Shown: piece by piece, positions 33,150 to 44,516 of the stretch
How positions within the stretch are numbered: the stretch's first letter is position 1
Layout of the letters: every line of letters begins with the position of its first letter
Program-made: the position numbers and the translations under genes
The notes under the pieces: generated by a model
Database searches by the model: none
The model's input: only the letters and a program-made list of their open reading frames with translations
What the model was told of the DNA's origin: nothing
Assembly: GCF_024054555.1 (NCBI RefSeq)
Contig: NZ_JAMXLY010000005.1
Span: 1 to 64,000, forward strand
Origin: Segatella cerevisiae
GTDB taxonomy: Bacteria > Bacteroidota > Bacteroidia > Bacteroidales > Bacteroidaceae
DNA: 64,000 nucleotides
Reading direction: 5' to 3'

Positions 33150-34820
33150 CTATTTCTTCGAAGCATATAAACCAATCATTGTGCCGACGAAACCACCACT
33201 TTCATGAGTAGACAAATTAGAAGCATCCACCCCACGAGCCAAGACTTTCCATTTTCCATTGCCCAATGAATAATAGAAATCATAGTATTGGCCTTCACCA
33301 TGAATTTTCAATTTGACCGGCATATCAGCATCCTTCGTATCTATAAAGACTGTCGCAATCGTTACCGGCTTCATTTCTGTTCGAGTCAACAAAATAGCCA
33401 AACGATTATTTATTTCAGTTTTACCAAAAGTAAAATTATACTGTTCATTCTGGAAAAGGCAGAAACCTGCAAATTGTTTGTCATTTTCCGGAGAAAAAAC
33501 GACCTCTGTCTCAGCATTGAACGTTGTATGTTGCTGACGATAAAACAAGGCAGAAGGTGAATCATCCTGCCAAATTGCTACTGGTAAAGCGGAAATCTTC
33601 AGTCCATCCTGTCCTAATGTATAAAAAGAAGATGGATTACGGAGGAAAGTCCAACAAGGGTTAAGTTTCTGTCCATGGAAATCATCACGGAAAGTAAAAT
33701 TGCCAGTAACCGGAATCGTCTTCGCAGCTGTTATTTTCCATTGCCAGGGATGCATTTCGTTTACTGTAGGTATAGCCTTCCCCCTCTTCAGGATTACCGG
33801 CCATCCGTTCTTCCATGTCACAGGCAACAAGAATGTCTCCCTCCCAGTATTATACAAATCACCTCTATAAGGCCGACAACCCAGGAAAACTGACCACCAG
33901 TCTCCAGATTTACTTTCCAAGAGATCAGCATGTCCCGTACTGGTCACCCTGTCTGCTCGATCAGGATCCACACTCTCACGCTGTGTCAATATAGGATTTT
34001 CAGGATCCTCCTCCCATGGCCCCATCGGGTGTCTGGCACGGAAAATCACCTCACTATGATTTGTTCCAGTACCACCTTCAGCGCACATCAAATAGTAGTA
34101 TTTGCCAATACGATAAAGATGGGGTCCCTCAATCCAGACAGGATGCTTATCTACATGCGTTCCTCCACGGATAATTTCCTTCGGCTTTCCAATAATACTG
34201 TCCCCCTCTACATCGAAACGGAAAATACGTATGGCTCTCTGCCCTTCATAGGCAGCCGTTCCACAGACAGGAGCATTATGCACGATATAGCCCTGCCCGT
34301 CTCTGTCAAAAAAGAAAGAAGGATCTATACCATCTATCTGAGGAAGGTATATCGGATCACTCCAGCCCTTTTCCGGATTTTTTGTCTTTACGAAGAAATT
34401 GCCTTTCCCTACATTAGTAGTAATCATATAGAAAGTCTTATTACTACTATTATACGAAATAGCCGGAGCAAAAATACCACCCGAAACATTCTGATGATCC
34501 AGAGGATCCTGCGAAATACGATCCAGCACATGCCCGATTTGCCACCAATGTATAAGATCCTTACTCTCATAAATCGGAACTCCAGGAAAGTAAGAAAAGG
34601 ATGAATTTACAAGATAATAGGTATCACCTGCCTTGCAAAAAGAAGGATCAGGATGAAACCCTGCAATAATCGGATTAAAGTATTCCCTATTCTTATTAAT
34701 TGGTTGCTGGAATCGCACATCCTCACCCTGATAACAAAAATAGTGGAAAGTTGCCATCTGAGCTTTCATGCTTCCAGGCAAGAGAAGCAATAAAACTGAT
34801 AAAATATTTATTCTATTCAT
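33150..34820 (-). CDS. GH43 glycoside hydrolase (beta-xylosidase / arabinofuranosidase type)
   Basis: A 556-residue secreted enzyme with a signal peptide (about 1-20, ending GSMKAQ). The five-bladed GH43 propeller begins NPIIAGFHPDPSFCKAGDTYYLVNSS with the catalytic base Asp in HPDPS; the pKa-modulating Asp is in IDGIDPSFFF; the general acid Glu is in WIEGPHLY. A C-terminal beta-sandwich (about 370-556) contains FRDDFHGQKLNPCWTFLRN, as in GH43 enzymes with an xylosidase-type accessory domain. It should release xylose or arabinose from xylo-oligosaccharides in the periplasm or at the surface. The subfamily is not decided here. A terminator upstream separates it from the esterase gene. Confidence 0.9.
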   Translation of the reverse strand: MNRINILSVLLLLLPGSMKAQMATFHYFCYQGEDVRFQQPINKNREYFNPIIAGFHPDPSFCKAGDTYYLVNSSFSYFPGVPIYESKDLIHWWQIGHVLDRISQDPLDHQNVSGGIFAPAISYNSSNKTFYMITTNVGKGNFFVKTKNPEKGWSDPIYLPQIDGIDPSFFFDRDGQGYIVHNAPVCGTAAYEGQRAIRIFRFDVEGDSIIGKPKEIIRGGTHVDKHPVWIEGPHLYRIGKYYYLMCAEGGTGTNHSEVIFRARHPMGPWEEDPENPILTQRESVDPDRADRVTSTGHADLLESKSGDWWSVFLGCRPYRGDLYNTGRETFLLPVTWKNGWPVILKRGKAIPTVNEMHPWQWKITAAKTIPVTGNFTFRDDFHGQKLNPCWTFLRNPSSFYTLGQDGLKISALPVAIWQDDSPSALFYRQQHTTFNAETEVVFSPENDKQFAGFCLFQNEQYNFTFGKTEINNRLAILLTRTEMKPVTIATVFIDTKDADMPVKLKIHGEGQYYDFYYSLGNGKWKVLARGVDASNLSTHESGGFVGTMIGLYASKK

Positions 34821-34860
34821 TTTGATCTAAGGACTAAAAAACGGTCATATCGTTCCATGT

Positions 34861-34893
34861 AAAACGCCGTGCCATGACAGCACAGCGTTTTCT
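34861..34893 (-). terminator. Terminator between the CE6-CE1 esterase and GH43 genes
   Basis: AAAACGC (34861-34867) pairs with GCGTTTT (34885-34891), and GTGC/GCAC extends the stem inside one mismatch. The A-rich left arm supplies the T-run on the minus strand. It follows the esterase stop codon by about 70 bp. Confidence 0.75.
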
Positions 34894-34961
34894 TATTAAA
34901 TCAACAAAATTATAATTCTATACCAAGAGAACATCCATTTTAACCTTATGTAAAATCGGCT

Positions 34962-36926
<1,965 letters not shown>

Positions 36927-36967
36927 CTACACATCTCAAAATAAGACATTTTATATCTTTTCATACA

Positions 36968-36975
36968 CAAAGTTA
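36968..36975 (-). promoter_or_regulatory. -7 element for the CE6-CE1 gene
   Basis: TAACTTTG on the minus strand, about 75 bp upstream of the ATG at 36893 and about 44 bp past the xyn10 stop. The -33 site is degenerate (TTGG). Confidence 0.6.
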
Positions 36976-37018
36976 TGATTTATTCTTCAATATGCCAAGA
37001 CATACTAACAATGAAAAA

Positions 37019-38710
37019 TTATTTTTCCATTAATCCATCTGCAAATCCTCCATAAGTAGGTTTACGGCTATATGCTGCATCCCATAGTCCCGTTGGTTCA
37101 CCCGCACGCCAACCAGAGGATGAAGGAGAATCAACGACACTCCATTGACAGATTCCATACTGTTGGGCAGGAGGAATGATTTCCAGATATTTCTCTACGA
37201 TAAATTTATAATAAGCGGCCATACCTTTCTTCTCTGCATCAGTGATATTCTCTGTCAGGATCTTATTGCCATCTGTATCCAGACATCCCATATCCAATTC
37301 AGAAATACGGACAAGTTTCCCTGAAGCAGCCAGAAGTTTCAACATATTGATATATGCATCTTCATTTTTTTTCTGCGTTGCAGAATTCATAGAATAGGAA
37401 ACATGCATTTGCGAGCCGATGCCATCTATTTTAGTTACACCGTCACTCTCCCAATATTTAATCATATTAATTAGTCCCTTGCATTTTGCATTGTCATTGT
37501 AAGCCGCTTCAAGGTTATAATCATTGATAAACAATTTTAAAGAACTTGGACCATATTTACGAGCAAGTTTCACAGCAATACGAGCATAGTCCTTTCCCAA
37601 ATAATCCTGCCAATAGAAATTCTTCTTTGTATCACCTTCAACAGCTCCACTCTTTAAACTATCAGGGTGAATATCAGACATCGGTTCATTGACAACATCC
37701 CATGCTTTGACCTTACCAGCACATGCTCCCATCATGCCTTTAATCCAATTATTCATAGCCCAAGTTAAAGTATCCCTGACCTTTTCATCTGAATAAGAAG
37801 AACTGCCACCTGATTCCTCTTTTTCCCGTTTGACAGTTTCATCAAGCCAACTTGGATGTGTCCAATAAGTCAAGTCATCATCCGAAAAATCACCATTAGA
37901 CAAAAGATTTTCCGTACTCCCCTCTTCTGTAAGACTCACATCATCAAGATAGAGATCTCCTTGAAAAGTCCCAAACTGGAATCCCAACTGATCAATAGCG
38001 ATATTAGCCTTAAAACTAGAGCTGATGGTTGTCCATTCCGTCGTCGAGTTTATCGTCGGCGTGGGATAATACTGTGCATCACCACCATCTATTGAAGGCC
38101 AGCAAGTAACTGTATAATCTTTTGAGGTCTTGACACGCATCTTTAAGGTATAGTTCTTCCCCACTTTCAAAGGTTTGGTCGTATGGGCAAATAGTTGCCA
38201 ATTCCAGACATCCTTCTTAGCTTCCGGAGTTGTGACATGTAAAATATAATTAGCTGCATTGGGATCTGTAATCAACCCTTTGAGATAAGAAACCTGCTGT
38301 TGTGCATGCCATACAAGGGTATGTCCATATACAGATACATTATTTTTACTCGCTTGCTCAATAAACTTCTGAACATTGGAAAAATCCATAGTACCATCTG
38401 CCGCTACACAAGATGCATATTTGAAAGCATTTCCTGCCGTTACTTCATCAAAATTAGCATAGGTAAGACGAGCCATAATATTAGAAGCAGACAAATCAGA
38501 AGCAGAAGCACCGGCACCCAATTTAAAATTAGGATATTTTGCATGATCAATATAAGTTTTCAGAGCCGAATAATCATTAAGATAATCATATTCCGACATA
38601 CTTGCCGGCTCATCAACAGAAATATTGTCCATATTTGTATTAGCACATGAAACTGCAAACAGTCCCCCTGTGACAACACAGAAAAAAGATCTTACAACTT
38701 TAATATTCAT
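37019..38710 (-). CDS. xyn10: GH10 endo-beta-1,4-xylanase lipoprotein with inserted carbohydrate-binding module
   Basis: About 563 residues from the ATG at 38710 (MNIKVVRSFFCVVTGGLFAVSC), giving a lipoprotein signal with the modified Cys at 22. Further upstream codons do not fit. The GH10 barrel starts FKLGAGASASDL and is interrupted after VYGHTLVWHAQQQVSYL by an inserted module of about 145 residues (VWNWQLFAHTTKPLKVGKNYTL..., LYLDDVSLTEEG), a CBM4/9-like beta-sandwich. The barrel then resumes with the acid/base Glu in WDVVNEPMSD (about E342) and the nucleophile in RISELDMG (about E471). It cuts the xylan backbone at the cell surface. It ends the xusA-E operon, 19 bp after xusE, as xyn10C does in Prevotella bryantii. 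Confidence 0.93.
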   Translation of the reverse strand: MNIKVVRSFFCVVTGGLFAVSCANTNMDNISVDEPASMSEYDYLNDYSALKTYIDHAKYPNFKLGAGASASDLSASNIMARLTYANFDEVTAGNAFKYASCVAADGTMDFSNVQKFIEQASKNNVSVYGHTLVWHAQQQVSYLKGLITDPNAANYILHVTTPEAKKDVWNWQLFAHTTKPLKVGKNYTLKMRVKTSKDYTVTCWPSIDGGDAQYYPTPTINSTTEWTTISSSFKANIAIDQLGFQFGTFQGDLYLDDVSLTEEGSTENLLSNGDFSDDDLTYWTHPSWLDETVKREKEESGGSSSYSDEKVRDTLTWAMNNWIKGMMGACAGKVKAWDVVNEPMSDIHPDSLKSGAVEGDTKKNFYWQDYLGKDYARIAVKLARKYGPSSLKLFINDYNLEAAYNDNAKCKGLINMIKYWESDGVTKIDGIGSQMHVSYSMNSATQKKNEDAYINMLKLLAASGKLVRISELDMGCLDTDGNKILTENITDAEKKGMAAYYKFIVEKYLEIIPPAQQYGICQWSVVDSPSSSGWRAGEPTGLWDAAYSRKPTYGGFADGLMEK

Positions 38711-38729
38711 GACATTTAAAATATTAAGA

Positions 38730-39812
38730 TTATTCTTTATACTTATAATCAAAGGTCTCAAACTTACTTTCCCTGTCTCGCATGACAAGAGAATCGACAC
38801 ACTCATAAGTCTTATAGTGCATCACAGAAGGACTATAATCATAATTATATTTTACTTCATAATTAAGGACCAACAGGTCTCGGTCCTTATCCCCCCAAGC
38901 TTTCTTAGCACCCTGATGGGTCCACGTTCCTGAACCTGAGGCCGTACAGTTATCAGTATTCGTAGTTACGGTACATTTATCATTATCATCGAAAGTAAGG
39001 ATAAGATTACAAGATAATGTCTTTGTCGTTTCTTTATTATCGTTCCCCATAACAGTAACAAGAGTAGAAATCGGATAACTACAAGTTTTATATCCTGTAG
39101 TAGAAATATAACGTACCTCATCATGCTCTATATTACCAGCATCCCTAACTACCTTTTTAATGGTCCCGTTATCATTAATATTATCAATGCCATGAGACAG
39201 CCATGCACCATGCCATTTATTTTTAAATTTTACGGCATAAAGAGTATAATTTTTCGGAACAATGGACCAATCATCTGATTTAGTGAGCACAGGATTAGAT
39301 ACACCTTGATTGACTTTTCCGCTAAGAATAGAATCAGAAGCTAATACCATCCTTAATGGTACTACATAATTAACTCCAATAGATTTTGGGTCATTAAAGA
39401 AAGCATCATTAAGTTGTATATTCACAGCACCCATGATCTTCCCAGAAGGAATCGTTATCGTATTTCCATCCAGCGAATAATACGCTGCAGGCATAGCTTG
39501 AACAGCAGAACCATCACTAAAATAAAGATTCTTTACCAAGTCATTGTCAACAACAACTTTTATGGTACGATTCTTGGAATTTGATTCCACACCACCTAGT
39601 GTTGCATAAATTTGGAATTTATGTTCATTGTCCAATTCGGTACTATAGACATCATCGCCGAGAGTAATGGTGCGCACCGGATTCTGGTTAGCAAAATATA
39701 CGGTCTGGTAGTCATAGTTGCCAAAGCTGATATCATCATTCTTGCAAGAAGAAAAAATTGAGAGCACTGCAAGAACAGAAACAAGCGATGCTATTGTGAT
39801 TATCTTTTTCAT
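38730..39812 (-). CDS. xusE: Surface lipoprotein of the xylan locus (XusE-like; DUF1735/DUF5627 type)
   Basis: A 360-residue lipoprotein (MKKIITIASLVSVLAVLSIFSSC, lipobox SSC at 21-23). The N-terminal half has the BT_3987-like pattern (TVYFANQNPVRTITLGDDVYST, VPLRMVLASDSI). The C-terminal half is rich in beta strands, Asn and Tyr (WHGAWLSHGIDNINDNG, GTWTHQGAKKAWGD, VLNYEVKYNYDYSPSVMHYKTYECVDSLVMRDRE). It sits between xusD and xyn10, where SusE/F-like glycan-binding lipoproteins occur. The likely role is binding xylan at the outer membrane; this is inference from position and lipoprotein signal. Confidence 0.8.
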   Translation of the reverse strand: MKKIITIASLVSVLAVLSIFSSCKNDDISFGNYDYQTVYFANQNPVRTITLGDDVYSTELDNEHKFQIYATLGGVESNSKNRTIKVVVDNDLVKNLYFSDGSAVQAMPAAYYSLDGNTITIPSGKIMGAVNIQLNDAFFNDPKSIGVNYVVPLRMVLASDSILSGKVNQGVSNPVLTKSDDWSIVPKNYTLYAVKFKNKWHGAWLSHGIDNINDNGTIKKVVRDAGNIEHDEVRYISTTGYKTCSYPISTLVTVMGNDNKETTKTLSCNLILTFDDNDKCTVTTNTDNCTASGSGTWTHQGAKKAWGDKDRDLLVLNYEVKYNYDYSPSVMHYKTYECVDSLVMRDRESKFETFDYKYKE

Positions 39813-39892
39813 TATTATTATTGTTTAATTATAGTCTACAAAGAAATACTATTTATCCATTAAAACATGACTTTTATGGAATAAAACATATT

Positions 39893-41659
39893 TTACCAAC
39901 CCTTATTCTGAATTAATTGATTAAATTTCAATACTTCCGAATACGGAATCGGGCCATAATACTGATAATCTTTATAGTTTCGAGTATCAACATCAATCTT
40001 CTTATATGTATTATTAGCAGAGTTGATATCCATTCCCGTAGTCGTTTCATTAAGGTTAGATTTCCAGCGACGAAGATCCCAGAAACGGAATCCTTCAAAT
40101 GAAAGTTCTATACGGCGCTCGTTACGAATCAATTGACGCATTTTATCCTTATCATTCTTAATAGATTCCAGATAAGCATCTCCATTATCCTTACCCACTC
40201 CGGCACGTGAACGAATAGCCTTAATCACATCGTATGCAGAATAAGCGTGTCCACCTGTTCCTGTAGGTCCCCAGGCTTCATTTGCTGCCTCAGCGTAATC
40301 AAGGAAAATTTCCGTATAACGGATACGAGGCGTATAATGATATTGCTTGGTCACTGACGTTGGATTCAAGTTAACATCCTGCCGAAGAAGTTTCCGAAGA
40401 TAATATCCTGTTCGGGTAGAACTCCCATTCACCTTATTCAGAGCATCCTTAGTCGAACCATCAGATGCTGTCGTAATGACCGTGTTGTCCACACCCTCAG
40501 TAGATCCGTTAAGAACAACGTATGCTGCCAAACGGGGATCACGGTTACTATAGGGATCACTTGCATTGTATCCACTCTCAGAATCAGTGATAGGATATCC
40601 ATTAGCCATAGGAAAAGCATCGACAAAATTCTGCGTCGGATTGATTCTCCCACGCCCATAAAGAGAAGGAGGAAAGTTTCTTGCTTCCCAAGTCGTATCT
40701 TGGGACTTCTCCCCACGCCACATCACTTCAGCAGGACAAGAACCATTTTTCAAACCATCAATTTCAGTTGTATTTGCATACCAAGTCCATCCTTTAGGAT
40801 CCATACCGCCAACACCACCGATCCGGTCAAGAACTATAGCTGCACTATTCGCTGCTTCAGCCCATGTAACACCTGAATTGGCATTAAATGCAGGACTAGC
40901 GCCCAGCAAATCAGCTTTAGAACGAAAAGCTTCTACGATAGCACCATCCATACGTCCATTGAATTTAGCGCCAAAGACACGATCATATTCATTTTGTGTA
41001 GCACCAATTTTCTGATATTTCGCAGGAATTTCCCCACCATCAATGTATTTTGTAGGGAGAAGGGACAAAGCCTTACTACAATCATTATTAATGGCCTGAA
41101 TACACTCTTTGAAAGTATTGCGTGGAATATTGAAGTTGCCATTTGTAGTTTCAGGATCAGTCACAATCGGTATTCCCAACAAAGTACCATCAGCCGCATA
41201 GCCCGCATGAGCCTGAAGGAGATAGAACATATACATGGCCCGGAGTCCATAAGCCTCTCCCATTTCACGATCTTTATACATGTGTGAAGCTATGGTATCT
41301 GTAGCCCACTGTACATTTTCAGCACGTGAAAGGAATAAATTAATATACTTGATTGCAGCCCGGCAGTTTTGCCATTTTTCTTCCGGATTATTATCAGAAG
41401 TCCAAGTTCCGGCTGCCATTTTTCTATAGTTATCCGTAGGGTCATTGCTTATTGCATCATCCGTTGCCACATCATCGAAAGAGAAGGAACCACATGGAAT
41501 CCTTGTATAAGCATTACCCAATACACCTTCTGCATAAGAAGCATTTTTATCCATATAATCAACACCTAGATTATTCTCCTTCTCAGGCACAAAGAGATCA
41601 CCGCAAGATGTGCATACCAAAGAAAGGAACATTACTCCAATAATATTTATCTTTTTCAT
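39893..41659 (-). CDS. xusD: SusD-family glycan-binding lipoprotein (XusD-like)
   Basis: About 588 residues from the ATG at 41659 (MKKINIIGVMFLSLVCTSC, lipobox Cys at 19). The ATG at 41680 would place seven polar residues before the signal. It has the SusD TPR-like layout: YINLFLSRAENVQWATD, EAYGLRAMYMFYLLQAHAG, and C-terminal NERRIELSFEGFRFWDLRRWK. It pairs with the SusC-like XusC, whose stop is 23 bp upstream. It should form the lid of the outer-membrane import complex for xylan fragments. Confidence 0.93.
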   Translation of the reverse strand: MKKINIIGVMFLSLVCTSCGDLFVPEKENNLGVDYMDKNASYAEGVLGNAYTRIPCGSFSFDDVATDDAISNDPTDNYRKMAAGTWTSDNNPEEKWQNCRAAIKYINLFLSRAENVQWATDTIASHMYKDREMGEAYGLRAMYMFYLLQAHAGYAADGTLLGIPIVTDPETTNGNFNIPRNTFKECIQAINNDCSKALSLLPTKYIDGGEIPAKYQKIGATQNEYDRVFGAKFNGRMDGAIVEAFRSKADLLGASPAFNANSGVTWAEAANSAAIVLDRIGGVGGMDPKGWTWYANTTEIDGLKNGSCPAEVMWRGEKSQDTTWEARNFPPSLYGRGRINPTQNFVDAFPMANGYPITDSESGYNASDPYSNRDPRLAAYVVLNGSTEGVDNTVITTASDGSTKDALNKVNGSSTRTGYYLRKLLRQDVNLNPTSVTKQYHYTPRIRYTEIFLDYAEAANEAWGPTGTGGHAYSAYDVIKAIRSRAGVGKDNGDAYLESIKNDKDKMRQLIRNERRIELSFEGFRFWDLRRWKSNLNETTTGMDINSANNTYKKIDVDTRNYKDYQYYGPIPYSEVLKFNQLIQNKGW

Positions 41660-41682
41660 GATTTTATTCTTTAATTGCATTA

Positions 41683-44490
41683 TTATAAGTTTACCTTTAC
41701 ACCTAGATTATAGGACCGTGTCTGCGGAGCAGAACCAACATTCATTTCCATATATTTCCTTTCATGAGCAATGGTAAGCAGATCGGCACCACTCACATAA
41801 ACAGAAAGTCCTTTGATGAAAGAATTACCAAATATATGTTTGGGAAGATCGTATGTAAGTTGTACTTTATTAATATGAAATGCGGTAGTACTGTAAATCC
41901 AGAAGCTGGAAGTAACGAAATTAAGTTCACCGCCTTCTGTAGTCAAACGAGGATAAACGGCTGTTGCTGCTGTTTCCTTTGTCCAACGTCCTAAGACAAC
42001 ATCGGAATACTTGCCATCACCATATACCCATTCATAAGAATTGTTTTTAATTGCCTTACCTCCACACTGTCCAGTTCCATTCAGATAAAGAGTAAAATTC
42101 CGCCACTTGGCAGTAAGGTTCACCCCATAATAGAAATCAGAACTCCAATGTCCCAGTACAACGGCATCCTTGGAATCGATAATTCCATCACCATTCTGAT
42201 CCTTATATTTCAAATCTCCGGGTTTGGTGTTATTATTGATGACAGCATTATTAGCCACATCCTTTTCATCCTGGAAAAAGCCCAGACATTCATAACCACG
42301 TATAGCATCAGTATAAGCTCCTTTATTCTTCAGCCAGTCATACTGTACGTTTTCAGAATATTTTGTCCAACGAGATGTAAAGGTCATACCCGTCATTCCA
42401 AGATTCAAATCAACCTCTCCCAGTTTCTTATGCAGATCTACAGTAAAATCAATACCTGTTTTTCGGTTATTGTTATAATTGACATTTGGCAGAAAAGACG
42501 ATTTAGGCCAGTAAGTGAAGAAATAACTTGGATATATACTGTTCGGAGTTGTAAGCAAGCCATCCCTGCAGATATTAAAGAAATTCGTATTCAATGTCAG
42601 TAGTCCATCAAACAATTGAGCATCCAGACCTATACGAAATTCTTTTCGCTTTATAAAAGTTAAATCTTTATTTCCACCTCTTTGAGAGTCTGAAGTTTGC
42701 ATAGAGTTGGCACTCTCACTCCATCCCCACCAGGTACCTGTAGCTGTAAAAACGTCATCATACATATAGTAATCCGATATATCAATATCTTCATTGATCA
42801 AGCCATAGGATAGATTTAAAGCCAAGTTGTTGATCCATGGAATACGTTTCATAAAATTTTCTTTGTTTATTTTCCATGCCAACGTTCCTACCGGAGAGAA
42901 AGCTTCGCGATGTCCTTCTGCCAATTTTGCTGAATGAATAGCTGCCCCGGAAAAATCAGCATAATACTTACCTAAATAATTATAATTAATATCCAGTCCT
43001 AAATTTGCATTAGACACACGATGATAAGTACCGGAAATGGTCTGCTGATAACCGTTACAAAGCAACATAGCAGAAAGTCCATGAGGGCCCCATTGCCGAT
43101 TATAATCAAATTGCGCATTAAAGAGAATCATCTGCTTAGAAGAAGAACCACTGGTAGTCTGTGTTCCTGTTTTCTTATCATTACCATATTTTGTAAGTGA
43201 TGAGATCAAATCCTTTCCAGAATAATCATTCCAGGACGGCTCATAAACAGCATAAGAGTTCTCAATAGTCGTTGTATACCCCGTAGCATAATCTATAGCG
43301 AACATGGTTTTAAAACTAAGTCCCTTCAGCACTTTCTCCAGATTTATATTAATACCACCGTCAAACTGAAACTGACGGGAATTATAGGTGTTGTGCCCTC
43401 CTGCATACATTGAAGCAAAAGGGTTTGTCTGAATAGACTGTGTACCTCCAAGAAGATATTTCCCGTCAATTATATTATTACTATTATTGATCAGTATCTG
43501 AGATGATTCGTCATTGGGTTCAACCATAGATATCGGAATCAATGGCGTAAGGGGATACTGGCTCGTCGGACGCAAGGTTGCAGAACTTTTCCAATAATCG
43601 GCATTGTCATTACGTACAGAATAGAATGTGGCATCAGCATCAATCCAGCCGGAAATCCAATTATTCAACTTCAAGTCAATATTTCCCCTGACGTTCAGCC
43701 GTGTCGTCCCATTGTCCTTACCCTCACCGAAGTCCATCAAGTCATTGAGATGATACAGATCGATATTAGTATAAAAATGAGCAAAAGTGCCGCCACCCGA
43801 AATTTCCACATTACCATCATAACGTTGATAAGTCTTCTTCAAATAATCATTTGAAAAAAAGTTGATATTCGGATAACGGTATGGATCTTTACCAGAAGCA
43901 TAATTGTAAATATCCTTATCTGAATATACCGCTGATTTTCCATCATTTTCAAGTGCCTCATCGTAAAGAGTCATATATTCAGCTGATCCCAGATATTTCG
44001 GATAACGCTTGGGGACAAAAAGCGTAGCATTCGCACGCGCACTGACCTTTAATCCATCGTTTCTTCCCCGTTTAGTAGTAATCAAGACAACACCATTAGC
44101 ACCCTTACTCCCATAAAGAGCTATTGCAGAAGCAGACTTTAGAAACGTAATCTGTTCTATTTCAGTAGGAAGTACATTATTGGCATCCCTCGGCACACCA
44201 TCAACAAGAACCAGGACATCACCCTGATTCCAGAGTTGACCATTATAGCCTCCAACATTGGCTTGTAAATTATCAAGCGAATAAGTGCTATAATCTTTAT
44301 CTGTCAAGTCGATCATATTGAGGGATGAAACACCGCCCATTAAGTCATTTTTATTCACCTTATGGAAAGCGACATTCACTATATTAGCAATTGAATCTGG
44401 ATAGTCGGCCTTATCCTGAGCACCGGCACACAACGTTATTGGAAATGCAAGAACGCCAATTGCAATCGTTTTATAGATTTGATTCATCAT
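41683..44490 (-). CDS. xusC: SusC-family TonB-dependent transporter lacking the N-terminal carboxypeptidase-like domain (XusC-like)
   Basis: About 935 residues from the ATG at 44490 (MMNQIYKTIAIGVLAFPITLCAGAQ). The signal peptide is followed directly by a plug domain (VLVLVDGVPRDANNVLPTEIEQITFLKSASAIALYGSKGANGVVLITTKRGR) and a 22-strand-type barrel. The CarboxypepD_reg-like domain and the usual TonB-box/VVVGYG segment seen in XusA are missing; the corresponding stretch is VNVAFHKVNKNDLMGG. The reading frame is intact, so this looks like a real architectural variant. It imports oligosaccharides across the outer membrane together with XusD. Confidence 0.93.
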   Translation of the reverse strand: MMNQIYKTIAIGVLAFPITLCAGAQDKADYPDSIANIVNVAFHKVNKNDLMGGVSSLNMIDLTDKDYSTYSLDNLQANVGGYNGQLWNQGDVLVLVDGVPRDANNVLPTEIEQITFLKSASAIALYGSKGANGVVLITTKRGRNDGLKVSARANATLFVPKRYPKYLGSAEYMTLYDEALENDGKSAVYSDKDIYNYASGKDPYRYPNINFFSNDYLKKTYQRYDGNVEISGGGTFAHFYTNIDLYHLNDLMDFGEGKDNGTTRLNVRGNIDLKLNNWISGWIDADATFYSVRNDNADYWKSSATLRPTSQYPLTPLIPISMVEPNDESSQILINNSNNIIDGKYLLGGTQSIQTNPFASMYAGGHNTYNSRQFQFDGGININLEKVLKGLSFKTMFAIDYATGYTTTIENSYAVYEPSWNDYSGKDLISSLTKYGNDKKTGTQTTSGSSSKQMILFNAQFDYNRQWGPHGLSAMLLCNGYQQTISGTYHRVSNANLGLDINYNYLGKYYADFSGAAIHSAKLAEGHREAFSPVGTLAWKINKENFMKRIPWINNLALNLSYGLINEDIDISDYYMYDDVFTATGTWWGWSESANSMQTSDSQRGGNKDLTFIKRKEFRIGLDAQLFDGLLTLNTNFFNICRDGLLTTPNSIYPSYFFTYWPKSSFLPNVNYNNNRKTGIDFTVDLHKKLGEVDLNLGMTGMTFTSRWTKYSENVQYDWLKNKGAYTDAIRGYECLGFFQDEKDVANNAVINNNTKPGDLKYKDQNGDGIIDSKDAVVLGHWSSDFYYGVNLTAKWRNFTLYLNGTGQCGGKAIKNNSYEWVYGDGKYSDVVLGRWTKETAATAVYPRLTTEGGELNFVTSSFWIYSTTAFHINKVQLTYDLPKHIFGNSFIKGLSVYVSGADLLTIAHERKYMEMNVGSAPQTRSYNLGVKVNL

Positions 44491-44516
44491 TTGTTCTTTT
44501 TTAGATTGATTATAGG

